Below are positions 48,748-56,704 of a DNA stretch of 64,000 nt, piece by piece. This DNA comes from Thalassobacillus pellis (GTDB lineage: Bacteria; Bacillota; Bacilli; Bacillales; Halobacillaceae). Both the position numbers and the translations under genes were made by a program. Each line of letters starts with the position of its first letter. Positions within the stretch are counted from its first letter, which is position 1. The stretch covers positions 682,001-746,000 of the forward strand of contig NZ_JAFBDO010000002.1 of NCBI RefSeq assembly GCF_016908295.1. Reading direction: 5' to 3'. Below the pieces are notes generated by a model. The model searched no databases. It had not been told where the DNA came from and worked only from the letters and a program-made list of their open reading frames with translations.

Positions 48748-48781
48748 AGGATTAGAGAATTCTTAAAAGGAGTGTGTAAGC

Positions 48782-49132
48782 TTGAAACCATTTATTAAAG
48801 AATATACCAATGATGAAAAACTGATTGATGATGTGAAAAAACTGAAAGACGAAGGAGTTGACGGCGACAACGTCTACTTACTTTCCCATGATGACGATCG
48901 GACGGATCGTCTGGCAGGAAATGCCCACGCCAATACGATAGGTTTCTCTGAACAGGATTTTAAGAGCGCAGTCGGTAATATGTTCAACAAAAAAGGCGAC
49001 GAACTCCGTACCAAGCTGCAGGAAATGGGATTTTCTGAAGGTGAAGCCGACGAATATGAAGAAGATATGGACGAAGGAAAAGTGCTGCTGATTGTAACAG
49101 AAACTCAAAACGTCGAGCAGCTGCTTGCATAA
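48782..49132 (+). CDS. general stress protein, YflT family
   Basis: A 116-residue acidic protein with the YflT (heat-induced stress protein) domain: KKLKDEGVDGDNVYLLSHDDDRTDRLA (about 20-46) and MGFSEGEADEYEEDMDEGKVLLIV. In B. subtilis yflT is a SigB-dependent general stress gene of unknown function, which fits the SigB-like promoter here. TTG start; AAAGGAG is nine bases upstream. Followed by a strong stem-loop. Confidence 0.87.
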   Translation: MKPFIKEYTNDEKLIDDVKKLKDEGVDGDNVYLLSHDDDRTDRLAGNAHANTIGFSEQDFKSAVGNMFNKKGDELRTKLQEMGFSEGEADEYEEDMDEGKVLLIVTETQNVEQLLA

Positions 49133-49177
49133 ATTACTATTTGGAAAGAGGCTGTCCCAAAAAGGTCTCTTTGAAAG

Positions 49178-49218
49178 GAAAACCACGAAGAAGTTGACTT
49201 TTCTTCGTGGTTTTTTCG
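49178..49218. terminator. terminator after the YflT-family gene
   Basis: AAACCACGAAGAA/TTCTTCGTGGTTT stem with TTTTTT tail. Confidence 0.85.
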
Positions 49219-49313
49219 TACTTTAAGAAAGATTAACCTTTGTTAAAGGATTAAAGTATAAGTAAAACTAAGGCTTTCGCCAGCAGGACTCGGCGACAAG
49301 CCAAGTTTTTCTA
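49219..49313 (+). repeat. R1 repeat, copy 4 (forward)
   Basis: Same orientation as copy 1, abutting a terminator; CTTTAAGAAAG, GTTAAAGGATTAAAGTATAAG and CTTTCGCC are conserved, and the final hairpin reads GGCGACAAGCC. Confidence 0.8.
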
Positions 49314-49509
49314 ATATGTAAAAAGAAGAGTTTTGCATGGTTGATTGTCAATTTGGGCAGGGAAACGTTTCCCTGCCCCACTGTTCCGGTATCAACAATA
49401 CAGAAAAGACTGCCCCAATCAGTCTATTAAAGACTTGTGGGACAGCCCATTTTTTAGAAGCTTCTATAGTATCTAAAAGCAGCCGATGGCCCAGGCAGTT
49501 TCTTCCATG

Positions 49510-50982
49510 TTAATAAGTTGTAAACCATAATATTTTCTGTAATCTGTACGTGAGGTATAACAAAAAGTCCAGTTCACTCTCGTATTCTTCGTAGTTCACC
49601 GTATACTTACCGTCCCGGTTATTCCAGATACGCTCAAAATAGCCCCTGACTTCCTTGATGACCTTCTCTTCCTTACTTCCTGTGATTCGTACATCAGCCT
49701 CCAGATTAAGGTTTGCCAGATTCCGGCGTGTGTAGTTGGCCGAGCCTCCGATGATGATATCTTTTTTCTGCGCTTTATCAATGAATAATAGCTTCGTATG
49801 AAACTGCTCCTTGTTTACGTCATACCAGCGGATAGTGATATTTTCACTTCCGAACTCCACTAATTCAGCCGCAACAGGGAGATTCGGCAGCCCGGTTTTT
49901 TTGGTTCCGAATGCCGTTTTATTAGGATCAAGGACGATATTGACGGTGGTTCCACTTTTAGCTGCTTCCTTGATTCTCTCTAAAATTTTTCGGTCAGCTA
50001 AGTAATACATTCCCATCCAAATGGTATCATCAGCTTTCACATTTTCCAGATCAGATAGAATTGCCTTGTAAATCTTTCCTTCTGTCAGAAATTGCGCAGT
50101 CAACTTGCCTTTATTATTTTCAAAGTCATAGTTATCTAGATTGGGATAAGCGATCTCGTCCTCTGTAGAATAATCGATGACTGCTTTTTCCGCTTCCAAA
50201 ATATCCTTCTGGATGGCCCCAGTTAATTTGAATGCGACATTTTCATGAAAACCACTAGCATCATGAGGATTAGCTGTTGCCACCATGGCAGCGTCCTCTG
50301 TAACCAATAATTTTCGGTGATTGGCTTTGATATTCAGCATTTTCAAATAAGAACGGAGTGTTACTTCAGGAGCCTCAGCGGCCAACGGGTTTGGAATCCA
50401 GCCATTCCCTTTTTGGCCGAACCATTGGACAAAGGTGCGCCACAGCGAGGAATATAGGGGATTCGAATCGCGAAGCTCCTGCAAACTTGTTATCACAACA
50501 TCGACACCATTAGCCCGAAGTCGTTCAATAGTGCCGGCTTGGTAAGAATTATAAGCCGTATTGATTTGATCGGTGATAAACACTGCTTTCAAATCAGGAT
50601 GCTTTTTCTTTTGATCGATGATGGCATCGACTAACTTCCAGGATATAGGAGGAAATTCACGTTTCCCATCCGTATATCCGTTAAACAGGAACATATCAGC
50701 GACAATGAATTCATCCGCCTCGCTAATCAAGCGATAGTACTCCTGGAAGATTTCTCTTTCGTGGACCGTTTTTCCCTGTTTATTTGTATAAGTCAAATCG
50801 TGGTAAAAACCGATATCACTGACTTGATGAACATCTCCTTGATACGATATACCTTCCGGAAGTGCTTTCCAGGAAGTGTGATAAGCGGTCATGACTGTAA
50901 TGATGATAAATAGAACAGCAATTGTCCAGATTCGTTTCTTTTTATGAAGCGGTGTTTTGTTTGATATTTTCTTTTTACCCAT
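49510..50982 (-). CDS. phospholipase D family protein (cardiolipin synthase-like)
   Basis: A 490-residue membrane-anchored phosphatidyltransferase/nuclease-superfamily protein. One N-terminal membrane segment (about 20-40, WTIAVLFIIITVMTAY), then two HKD sites: NHRKLLVTEDAAMVATAN (about 222-239) and FHTKLLFIDKAQKKDIIIGGSANYTRRNL (about 400-428), each with the H-x-K-x4-D/E pattern and downstream N. The first HKD has Glu in place of Asp after Lys. The substrate may be a phospholipid; the single-anchor layout differs from two-TM Cls enzymes. ATG 50982 follows GGAGGAAGG. Confidence 0.85.
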   Translation of the reverse strand: MGKKKISNKTPLHKKKRIWTIAVLFIIITVMTAYHTSWKALPEGISYQGDVHQVSDIGFYHDLTYTNKQGKTVHEREIFQEYYRLISEADEFIVADMFLFNGYTDGKREFPPISWKLVDAIIDQKKKHPDLKAVFITDQINTAYNSYQAGTIERLRANGVDVVITSLQELRDSNPLYSSLWRTFVQWFGQKGNGWIPNPLAAEAPEVTLRSYLKMLNIKANHRKLLVTEDAAMVATANPHDASGFHENVAFKLTGAIQKDILEAEKAVIDYSTEDEIAYPNLDNYDFENNKGKLTAQFLTEGKIYKAILSDLENVKADDTIWMGMYYLADRKILERIKEAAKSGTTVNIVLDPNKTAFGTKKTGLPNLPVAAELVEFGSENITIRWYDVNKEQFHTKLLFIDKAQKKDIIIGGSANYTRRNLANLNLEADVRITGSKEEKVIKEVRGYFERIWNNRDGKYTVNYEEYESELDFLLYLTYRLQKILWFTTY

Positions 50983-51049
50983 GTTCCTTCCTCCGTTTGT
51001 GCAATATAACAATATTTACACTAATGCGAAGGACTTTAAACATGGGTAT

Positions 51050-51175
51050 TTATTCCTTTTCGGCAGCGCAATCGAAACAGTATAATTCATTATCCAGATG
51101 CTCCCCATTCAAAAAACCATCTTCACAATAAATTTCTTTTCCGCAGACCGTGCATGTACCGACCAATTCGCGCAT
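51050..51175 (-). CDS. small zinc-ribbon protein (41 aa)
   Basis: A 41-residue protein with two CxxC knuckles, CTVC (residues 8-11) and CFDC (33-36), plus Cys17, separated by an acidic linker (EDGFLNGEHLDNE). This is a treble-clef or zinc-ribbon-like mini protein of unknown function. TAGGAGGTT precedes the ATG. It is 67 bp upstream of the phospholipase D gene on the same strand and could be in the same transcript. Confidence 0.65.
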   Translation of the reverse strand: MRELVGTCTVCGKEIYCEDGFLNGEHLDNELYCFDCAAEKE

Positions 51176-51343
51176 GAAAAAACCTCCTACCCTTTTTGTC
51201 AATAACTTATAACCTTTACTATACTTTCATTTTACACTTCTTTAGCAGACTGTAAATTATTGCTTGGTTTTGATTAAGTCTGGCAAATGAACATCGAATG
51301 AGGAAGAAGGGAACCTTTAATATGGATGCAGGTAACATGTGCA

Positions 51344-51392
51344 TACGAAAAAACCACAAAGAATTTGATGTTTCTTCGTGGTTTTCTCATTA
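51344..51392 (-). terminator. terminator after thiT
   Basis: AAACCACGAAGAAAC...TTTGTGGTTTTTT hairpin on the minus strand, about 45 bp past the thiT stop. Confidence 0.7.
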
Positions 51393-51434
51393 ACCGTCAG
51401 GACGGACTCTTTAGTTATGATAAAATTTCTGATT

Positions 51435-52031
51435 TTAGTAGGCTTTTGCCTGTTTATAGGTTTTTCCTTCATCGTTATTCAGAAGAATGCGTGGCTGTTT
51501 ATAAAATAGGAAACCCAGTCCAGCCATGGAAATGATCGCTGCCGGCACCATATAAGATGCATTATAAATGATTGAATATATCCACACGTTCTGATCGCCT
51601 GCATACTCCGCAAAGAAGAACACACCTGCTAAAACGTGTGCAAAAAACCTAAGGCCACTGCCAAGCAGCACACCAAACGCCACGTACAAAGCAAATTTTT
51701 TCTTATTATCATTGGCCAGCGCACGTTTAACAGCTACGGCGAATATACCGGTAAAGCCAAGAACCGTAAAGGCAATTCCATAGTCGATAAGTGCTTGCAC
51801 TGGTGTCGCTATAATAGCCATCCCAGTCAGGATTTGAAAAACACCGTACAGAAATCCAGCAGCCAGGCCGCCTTTCAGTCCCCAGCGGAATGCGATCAGG
51901 AAAACTGGAATCATCGCCAGAGAAACGGAACCTCCCTGTGGCAGTTTGAACGCCGGGATGAAGTCCAGCAAGGTTGCAAGCGCGGCAAAAATAGCAACTT
52001 CGACCATGAATAATACTTTTTTATTTCTCAT
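51435..52031 (-). CDS. thiT: thiamine ECF transporter S component ThiT
   Basis: A 198-residue six-TM thiamine-binding S component (formerly YuaJ) of an energy-coupling factor transporter; the shared EcfA/A'/T module is not in the window. ThiT hallmarks: the N-terminal VEVAIFAALATLLDFIP (about 10-26), GGSVSLAMIPVFLIAFRWG (about 33-51, binding loop L1) and the C-terminal YNASYMVPAAIISM. GGGGAG precedes the ATG. The TPP riboswitch in its leader confirms thiamine-dependent control. Confidence 0.93.
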   Translation of the reverse strand: MRNKKVLFMVEVAIFAALATLLDFIPAFKLPQGGSVSLAMIPVFLIAFRWGLKGGLAAGFLYGVFQILTGMAIIATPVQALIDYGIAFTVLGFTGIFAVAVKRALANDNKKKFALYVAFGVLLGSGLRFFAHVLAGVFFFAEYAGDQNVWIYSIIYNASYMVPAAIISMAGLGFLFYKQPRILLNNDEGKTYKQAKAY

Positions 52032-52055
52032 GTTTGTTCACTCCCCTTATTTTTG

Positions 52056-52216
52056 GCAACAAAAAAAGCAATGCCAAGGGGAAGCTTCCTGATGGACGGG
52101 TTTTCCGTCTTGCATTGCCATCAAAAAAGCCACCATTCCTACGCTAGTACTAACTAACAGGTTCAAAGGGTAAGGGCATTGCCCACTCTCAGCCAGCATT
52201 CGGCTCCCCTTGGAAG
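52056..52216 (-). promoter_or_regulatory. TPP riboswitch with downstream terminator (thiT leader)
   Basis: On the minus strand the conserved THI elements GCTGGCTGAGAGTGGGC (about 52192-52173) and CCCTTTGAACCTGTTAGTTAG (about 52172-52150; only part quoted as CCCTTTGAACCTG) are exact. P1 pairs CCAAGGGGAGC (52214-52204) with GCTTCCCCTTGG (52085-52071). The expression platform ends in a GCAATGC/GCATTGC hairpin with seven T (52056-52125). P1's 3' arm lies inside that terminator stem, giving the usual ligand-dependent switch. Confidence 0.92.
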
Positions 52217-52304
52217 GCTTTTACATCTATGCTTTTTTCGTCAATTCAATTATAAAAAAAGTTTCTCTATTTATCAACTTTTCGCGACAAGAAGCGGAAA
52301 GCCT

Positions 52305-54323
52305 TTAACGGATATCCTGAAATACCCCTGCCGCCTGTTCGACGACTTCGCTGCTTCCTTCTTCCACATTTTCGACCATCATGGCTACCAGAAGCTCAGG
52401 ATTGTCTGTTGGATAAGTGACGAACCAGCCGTTTTCTTCCCCTTTTTCATCCAGGGTCCGTTTCAACTCAGCTGTTCCCGTTTTTCCGGAAAGTTTTACG
52501 TCGTCGATATCCGCTGCACGGGCTGTTCCTTTAGGGTTCACAACAACTTCCCGAAGGGCATTTTTGATCAAATCATTATATTGCGGATCGGTCGCATTTT
52601 CTTTCCAGACTGCCTTCGCCTCTTCTGTCTTGACCAGGCTTGGGTCAAGCAGGTTTCCTTCATTGAAAAGGGGGGTGTAGCTGATTGCCAGATGAAGCAG
52701 CGACATTTCCAGCTCGCCCTGCCCATAGGCAGTGTTCGCGACCAAAAGGTCATCCCTGAAGGTATCTTCATTGGAGATTTGGGACGCTTGAATTGGATAT
52801 TCAAACGGAATTTCCTGGCTGAAACCGAAGTTCGCCAATCCGTTTCTGAATTCCTCTGGTTTCATACGGATCGCTGCACGGGCAAAAAAGATATTATCGG
52901 ACCGGATCATGGCATTCGTTATATCAACAGGACCTTCTGATTCACTGACACGAGTGATTTTATAATTGCCCCACGAACCATCTTCCTTCGCCCATTGCAG
53001 GCCATCGATTTTCATTGTTTCCTGTGGATCGATGGTTCCTGACGTCAACAAAATGCCTGCAGTGACCGGTTTGATGACTGATCCCGGTGCATACGTTTTA
53101 CTGAACCTGTTCAATAGTGGCTGCAATGTGTTCTCCTGTAACTTCTTATGAAGCTCAGGGTCGAATCCATAAGTGTAATTGTTGGGGTCATAGGCCGGGT
53201 AACTGACAAGCGCCAGTGCCTCACCGGTTTTCGGGTTTATTGCTGTAGCTGTACCGGCTTTCTTCTGATAGCTTTCGTGAAGCTTTTTTTGAAGCTCGGC
53301 GTCAATGGTCAAGTTTACATCTTCACCATGTACGACTTCTTTTTGGGCTATCAGCGTATTTTCTCCATTCTCATTTTTTGCATAGATTTTCGCCCCAGGC
53401 GTTCCGCTAAGCTTTTTCTCAAATACCAGTTCCAGCCCTTTCCTCCCGATCATACTATTCGCATTATATTTCTCTGCATCCATTTCCTCTAAGTCTTCTG
53501 CAGTAATTTTATCTATATGTCCTGTTAAGTGGGCTGCCGCTTTTCCATAAGGGTAGTACCTTCCTGTAGTCTCCTTGGTCGTCACAGGAGGAAGCGATGT
53601 CAGTTTGCTGATCTTTTCTTCCTCTTTCGCAGGGATCTTCTTTAAAGGAACATAGGAATCCGGCTTGACCCAGCCGGCGCTTAATGCATTGTCGATTTGC
53701 TCGACGGTCATGTTAAGGAGCTCGGCGATCTGTTTTTTCGTTTCGGCTTCTTTTTCACCGAATCCTTGGGGCACGACACCAATTTCCCGGAACTCTGCAT
53801 TGATTGCGAGTCCTTTGCCATTACGGTCAAAAATTTCGCCTCTTTCCGGTTTTGTCGTCGCGACACCGATTCCCTGCCCATCCTTAATCTGTGGAAAAAT
53901 AAAACCCTGGTTCCAATCCACATACCAGTTCGCGCCTTCTTCCTCTCTTTCTTCCTTTAGTAATTTTGCTTCATAATTAAAGGATATTTCCCCTGCGATG
54001 GAATCCATGGTCACTTTAAATGGAATAGTCGTTTCTTTCTTATTCTGATTCTTCTCTTCTTCCTCTTTTTTAGCAAAAGATACTTTTACATTTTCGATTC
54101 CAAGGTCATCATAAATATTCTTGAAGCGCTGTACCGCTTCTTCCTTCCCGAACTCTTCCTTCGAAGGCTCAGCCAGCATGGCATACATCTGTTCAAATTT
54201 CTTTTCTTCCCATAGCTTTGTATAGTCGGCAAACCGTTCTTCTGCTGTTGGCTCGTTTTCCTGCTGGCATGCGCTAAGCATGAATAGAAGCAGCAAAACC
54301 AGGGTGCTTATGTATTTTTTCAT
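52305..54323 (-). CDS. pbpC: penicillin-binding protein PbpC (class B, MecA-N type)
   Basis: A 672-residue lipoprotein transpeptidase. Signal and lipobox LSAC (Cys near 18), MecA-type N-terminal NTF2-like domain (about 25-140), PBP dimerisation domain (GIGVATTKPERGEIFDRNG about 151-169), and the transpeptidase with S-x-x-K in APGSVIKPVTA (about 405), SDN in IRSDNIFFA, and KTG in LSGKTGTAEL. It cross-links peptidoglycan and, like PBP3/PBP2a relatives, may have low beta-lactam affinity. The ATG at 54323 has the best spacing to GGAGGAGG; 54326 is also possible. Confidence 0.92.
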   Translation of the reverse strand: MKKYISTLVLLLLFMLSACQQENEPTAEERFADYTKLWEEKKFEQMYAMLAEPSKEEFGKEEAVQRFKNIYDDLGIENVKVSFAKKEEEEKNQNKKETTIPFKVTMDSIAGEISFNYEAKLLKEEREEEGANWYVDWNQGFIFPQIKDGQGIGVATTKPERGEIFDRNGKGLAINAEFREIGVVPQGFGEKEAETKKQIAELLNMTVEQIDNALSAGWVKPDSYVPLKKIPAKEEEKISKLTSLPPVTTKETTGRYYPYGKAAAHLTGHIDKITAEDLEEMDAEKYNANSMIGRKGLELVFEKKLSGTPGAKIYAKNENGENTLIAQKEVVHGEDVNLTIDAELQKKLHESYQKKAGTATAINPKTGEALALVSYPAYDPNNYTYGFDPELHKKLQENTLQPLLNRFSKTYAPGSVIKPVTAGILLTSGTIDPQETMKIDGLQWAKEDGSWGNYKITRVSESEGPVDITNAMIRSDNIFFARAAIRMKPEEFRNGLANFGFSQEIPFEYPIQASQISNEDTFRDDLLVANTAYGQGELEMSLLHLAISYTPLFNEGNLLDPSLVKTEEAKAVWKENATDPQYNDLIKNALREVVVNPKGTARAADIDDVKLSGKTGTAELKRTLDEKGEENGWFVTYPTDNPELLVAMMVENVEEGSSEVVEQAAGVFQDIR

Positions 54324-54359
54324 CATATCCTCCTCCAAAAAGTCTTTCCTATCAGATGA

Positions 54360-54398
54360 TATGCAAAGGAAGGAGTCGGATGTCTATCTCCAACTCCT
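54360..54398 (-). terminator. possible terminator after the amidase gene
   Basis: AAAGGAGTTGGA/TCCGACTCCTTT stem on the minus strand; the T-tail is weak. Confidence 0.5.
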
Positions 54399-54449
54399 TT
54401 CTCTGTCCAACTATTCTTAATATACCACATGTGCTCCAGGATAGTAGAT

Positions 54450-55169
54450 TTATATGACTCTGACATACTTTGGACTGGCGGTGATATAGTAAATATCCCC
54501 TTTACTATTAGCAACCTTGTATTGGTGACCGCTTCCGACCGTGACTTTTTCCAGAATGTCCGGAAAACCATATCCATTTGGAATGACTCCGGCCACGTCC
54601 TTATCCTCCCAGGAAGGCTTGTCGTAAAACCGCAGATGCCCGTGGTGTACCGATTCCACACGCCTTCCCAATATGCCAGCCAAGGGGCTCGCTCTCCTTT
54701 CCGTATGCCGGATAAAATCCTTCCACCTTGGTAAGAGCTTCTTCGGACACTGTTTGCCATTCCATCGCTGGTGAGGAGACACATTGTAGGAAGGAATATC
54801 ATAACAATCCTGCAGATAGCGAATAAGTGTAATTGCCCTGCTCACAGCCTTCTTAAAATCGCCGTCACGATTTTCACAAATTTCAATGCCGATCGAGCTC
54901 CTGTTTCCTGGTCCATTTCCATCACCAGCATGCCAGGCACTTTCGTTGTCAGGGATGTGCTGGACGATTAGCTCTTCATCGACAGTATAATGCCAGCTTA
55001 CCTTTCTGGTGCCATCAAGGCTTTGTAAATAGCGGCCATGCATGAAGGCATTAGCGCCTTTCTTGTCATTTCCTGTCGTATGAATCGTTAAATACAGCGG
55101 TACCATGTCATACCCGGGACGACAGGGATGCCCTTTCGGTAACATCATCTTTTTGATTAGCGGTTTCAC
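54450..55169 (-). CDS. N-acetylmuramoyl-L-alanine amidase (PGRP/Amidase_2, CwlA/XlyA type)
   Basis: A 239-residue peptidoglycan amidase like those of phages and PBSX-type elements. The Amidase_2 domain (about 20-150) has zinc ligands in YLTIHTTGN (His30) and SPHQRWNGKQCP, and SWHYTVDEE and AWHAGDGNG active-site segments. The C-terminal 70 residues form an SH3-like wall-binding region (GSGHQYKVANSKGDIYYITASPKYVRVI is its last strand set). No signal peptide, so export would need a holin. GTG start, AAAGGAG. Its promoter is nearly identical to that of the DUF1659-DUF2922-YvrJ unit. Confidence 0.88.
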   Translation of the reverse strand: MKPLIKKMMLPKGHPCRPGYDMVPLYLTIHTTGNDKKGANAFMHGRYLQSLDGTRKVSWHYTVDEELIVQHIPDNESAWHAGDGNGPGNRSSIGIEICENRDGDFKKAVSRAITLIRYLQDCYDIPSYNVSPHQRWNGKQCPKKLLPRWKDFIRHTERRASPLAGILGRRVESVHHGHLRFYDKPSWEDKDVAGVIPNGYGFPDILEKVTVGSGHQYKVANSKGDIYYITASPKYVRVI

Positions 55170-55182
55170 TTGCAGCCACTCC

Positions 55183-55222
55183 TTTCACTCCTATATTCGA
55201 TAACCCAGGCGTGAAAGGTGTC
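55183..55222 (-). promoter_or_regulatory. unusual promoter shared with the DUF1659 unit (copy B)
   Basis: Minus strand: GACACCTTTC (55222-55213), 11 bp, ATCGAATATAGGAGTGAAAG leading into the ribosome binding site; compare 11783-11826. Confidence 0.6.
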
Positions 55223-55239
55223 AAAAAAGAGTGAACTAT

Positions 55240-55968
55240 CTAATTTCCCCGGAAAACTTCCGTCTTGAAACGATACCTGTCGCCGCGGTAAGATGTGTGG
55301 ACGTATTCGAGGGGCCGTCCATCAGCAAGGTAAGCTACCCGTTCAAACCTAAGAAGTGCAGAACCAGGTTCGACTTCCAGCCAAGAAGCGGTCTGTTCTT
55401 CTGCCGTAACTGCTTCGATTTCCTGTTCCGCACGGACAATTTTGTTACCGAGCTCCTTTTCGACATACTGGTAGAGGGATTTCTGTACGATGGACTCTGT
55501 CAGCCCAGGGGTGAGTTCGCACGGAAAGTAGCCTTGTTCAAAAGCCATCGGCAGCTCATCTGCTAATCGGATCCTGCTGACCTTAAAGACCGCAGTATCA
55601 GGGTTGACCTGTAACTTTTTCGCCGCTTGTGTACCTGCATTCGTTTGTTCAAAGCGGACTACTTTCGTAGCGGGTGTGAGCCCTCGTTTGCGCATTTCTT
55701 CCGAAAAGCTTGTCAGCCCTGCTAACTGCTGCTCGATTTTTTCCTCGGTCACGTAAGTGCCTTTCCCTTTCTCTCGATATAGAATTCCTTCCTGGACTAA
55801 ATTGTTCACGGCCTGACGTACGGTCATCCGGCTGACATCATACATATCCGTAAGAGCGCGCTCGGAAGGAATCACCTCACCGGCCTTGAATTCACCTGTA
55901 TTGATCCTTCTTTTTATATCTTCCTCGATCTGATAATACATCGGCAGGGGAGAGTTTTTATTCAGCAT
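55240..55968 (-). CDS. nagR: NagR (YvoA) GntR/HutC-family repressor
   Basis: A 242-residue repressor. N-terminal GntR winged helix (about 7-75): PLPMYYQIEEDIKRRINTGEF, IPSERALTDMYDVSRMTVRQAV, EGILYREKGKGTYV. C-terminal UTRA effector domain (about 90-235) with LTSFSEEMRKRGL and LRFERVAYLADGRPLEYVHTSYRGDRYRF, which in NagR binds glucosamine-6-phosphate or GlcNAc-6-P. Last gene of nagA-nagB-nagR; its start overlaps the nagB 3' end by 11 bp. A NagR-type operator lies upstream of nagA. Confidence 0.93.
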   Translation of the reverse strand: MLNKNSPLPMYYQIEEDIKRRINTGEFKAGEVIPSERALTDMYDVSRMTVRQAVNNLVQEGILYREKGKGTYVTEEKIEQQLAGLTSFSEEMRKRGLTPATKVVRFEQTNAGTQAAKKLQVNPDTAVFKVSRIRLADELPMAFEQGYFPCELTPGLTESIVQKSLYQYVEKELGNKIVRAEQEIEAVTAEEQTASWLEVEPGSALLRFERVAYLADGRPLEYVHTSYRGDRYRFKTEVFRGN

Positions 55969-56704
55969 CGTTTTCCTCCTCTGTGGCCGGATATGCTAGC
56001 TCGTCAACAATCAGTGTTACATCAGGATGATTCAACAAGGCTGAGGCAGGAAACTTCTCACCGATATCCCCAGTTAATAAATGTTTGATGGCCGGCATCT
56101 TTTCTTCTCCTGACGCAAGAAGGATAATTTTTTTGCTTTTTAGAATAGATGTGATTCCCATCGTGATCGCATGTGTAGGAACTTTTTCTTTACTTTGAAA
56201 AAAGCGTGCATTTGCTTCCCGGGTAGAATCAGCAAGCTTGACTAGATGCGTCGTGGATGCAAACGATGTACCTGGCTCGTTGAAACCGATATGACCATTC
56301 CTTCCGATACCTAGTACCTGCAAATCAGGAGGGCCGATCTCATCGATCAGGTTTTCATAACGGCGGCATTCCTTATTCCTGTCTTCTGCCATACCATTTG
56401 GAATAAACGTCTGATCGGGGTTAATATCAATACGCTTGAACAAATTTTCTTCCATGAACGTATGGTAGCTTTGTGGGTGGGACTGTGGAAGACCAACGTA
56501 CTCATCCAGATTCAAGGTTCGTACACCGGAAAAGCTCAATCTGCTTTTGTTGTAGGCACGAATCAATTCGTTATACGTGCCAAGCGGCGTGCTCCCTGTA
56601 GCAAGTCCAAGCACAGCATCCGGTTTATCCATAATTTGGGCGGCGATCATGTCTGCTGCTGTTGCACTCATATGCTGATAATTCTCTGTCACTCTCACCT
56701 TCAT
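55958..56704 (-). CDS. nagB: glucosamine-6-phosphate deaminase NagB
   Basis: A 248-residue enzyme that converts glucosamine-6-phosphate to fructose-6-phosphate and ammonia. The phosphate-binding LGLATGSTPLGTY (about 32-44), active-site NLDEYVGLPQSHPQSYHTFM (about 64-83), and GIGRNGHIGFNEPG (about 132-145, catalytic His/Glu) are intact. It is the monomeric short type without the allosteric C terminus of the E. coli enzyme. Overlaps nagA by 4 bp, indicating translational coupling. Confidence 0.95.
   Translation of the reverse strand: MKVRVTENYQHMSATAADMIAAQIMDKPDAVLGLATGSTPLGTYNELIRAYNKSRLSFSGVRTLNLDEYVGLPQSHPQSYHTFMEENLFKRIDINPDQTFIPNGMAEDRNKECRRYENLIDEIGPPDLQVLGIGRNGHIGFNEPGTSFASTTHLVKLADSTREANARFFQSKEKVPTHAITMGITSILKSKKIILLASGEEKMPAIKHLLTGDIGEKFPASALLNHPDVTLIVDELAYPATEEENDAE

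Larger units (their letters stand above)
49149..49449. repeat. composite non-coding element with inverted ends
   Basis: The ends GAGGCTGTCCCA (49149) and TGGGACAGCC (49437-49446) are inverted copies. Inside are a terminator (49178-49217), R1 copy 4 (49219-49313), a perfect palindrome around GGGAAACGTTTCCC (49355-49378) and the motif TTCCGGTATCAACAATA (49384-49400), which is also at 7177-7193. No reading frame. It fills the gap between the YflT-type and phospholipase D genes. Confidence 0.55.
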
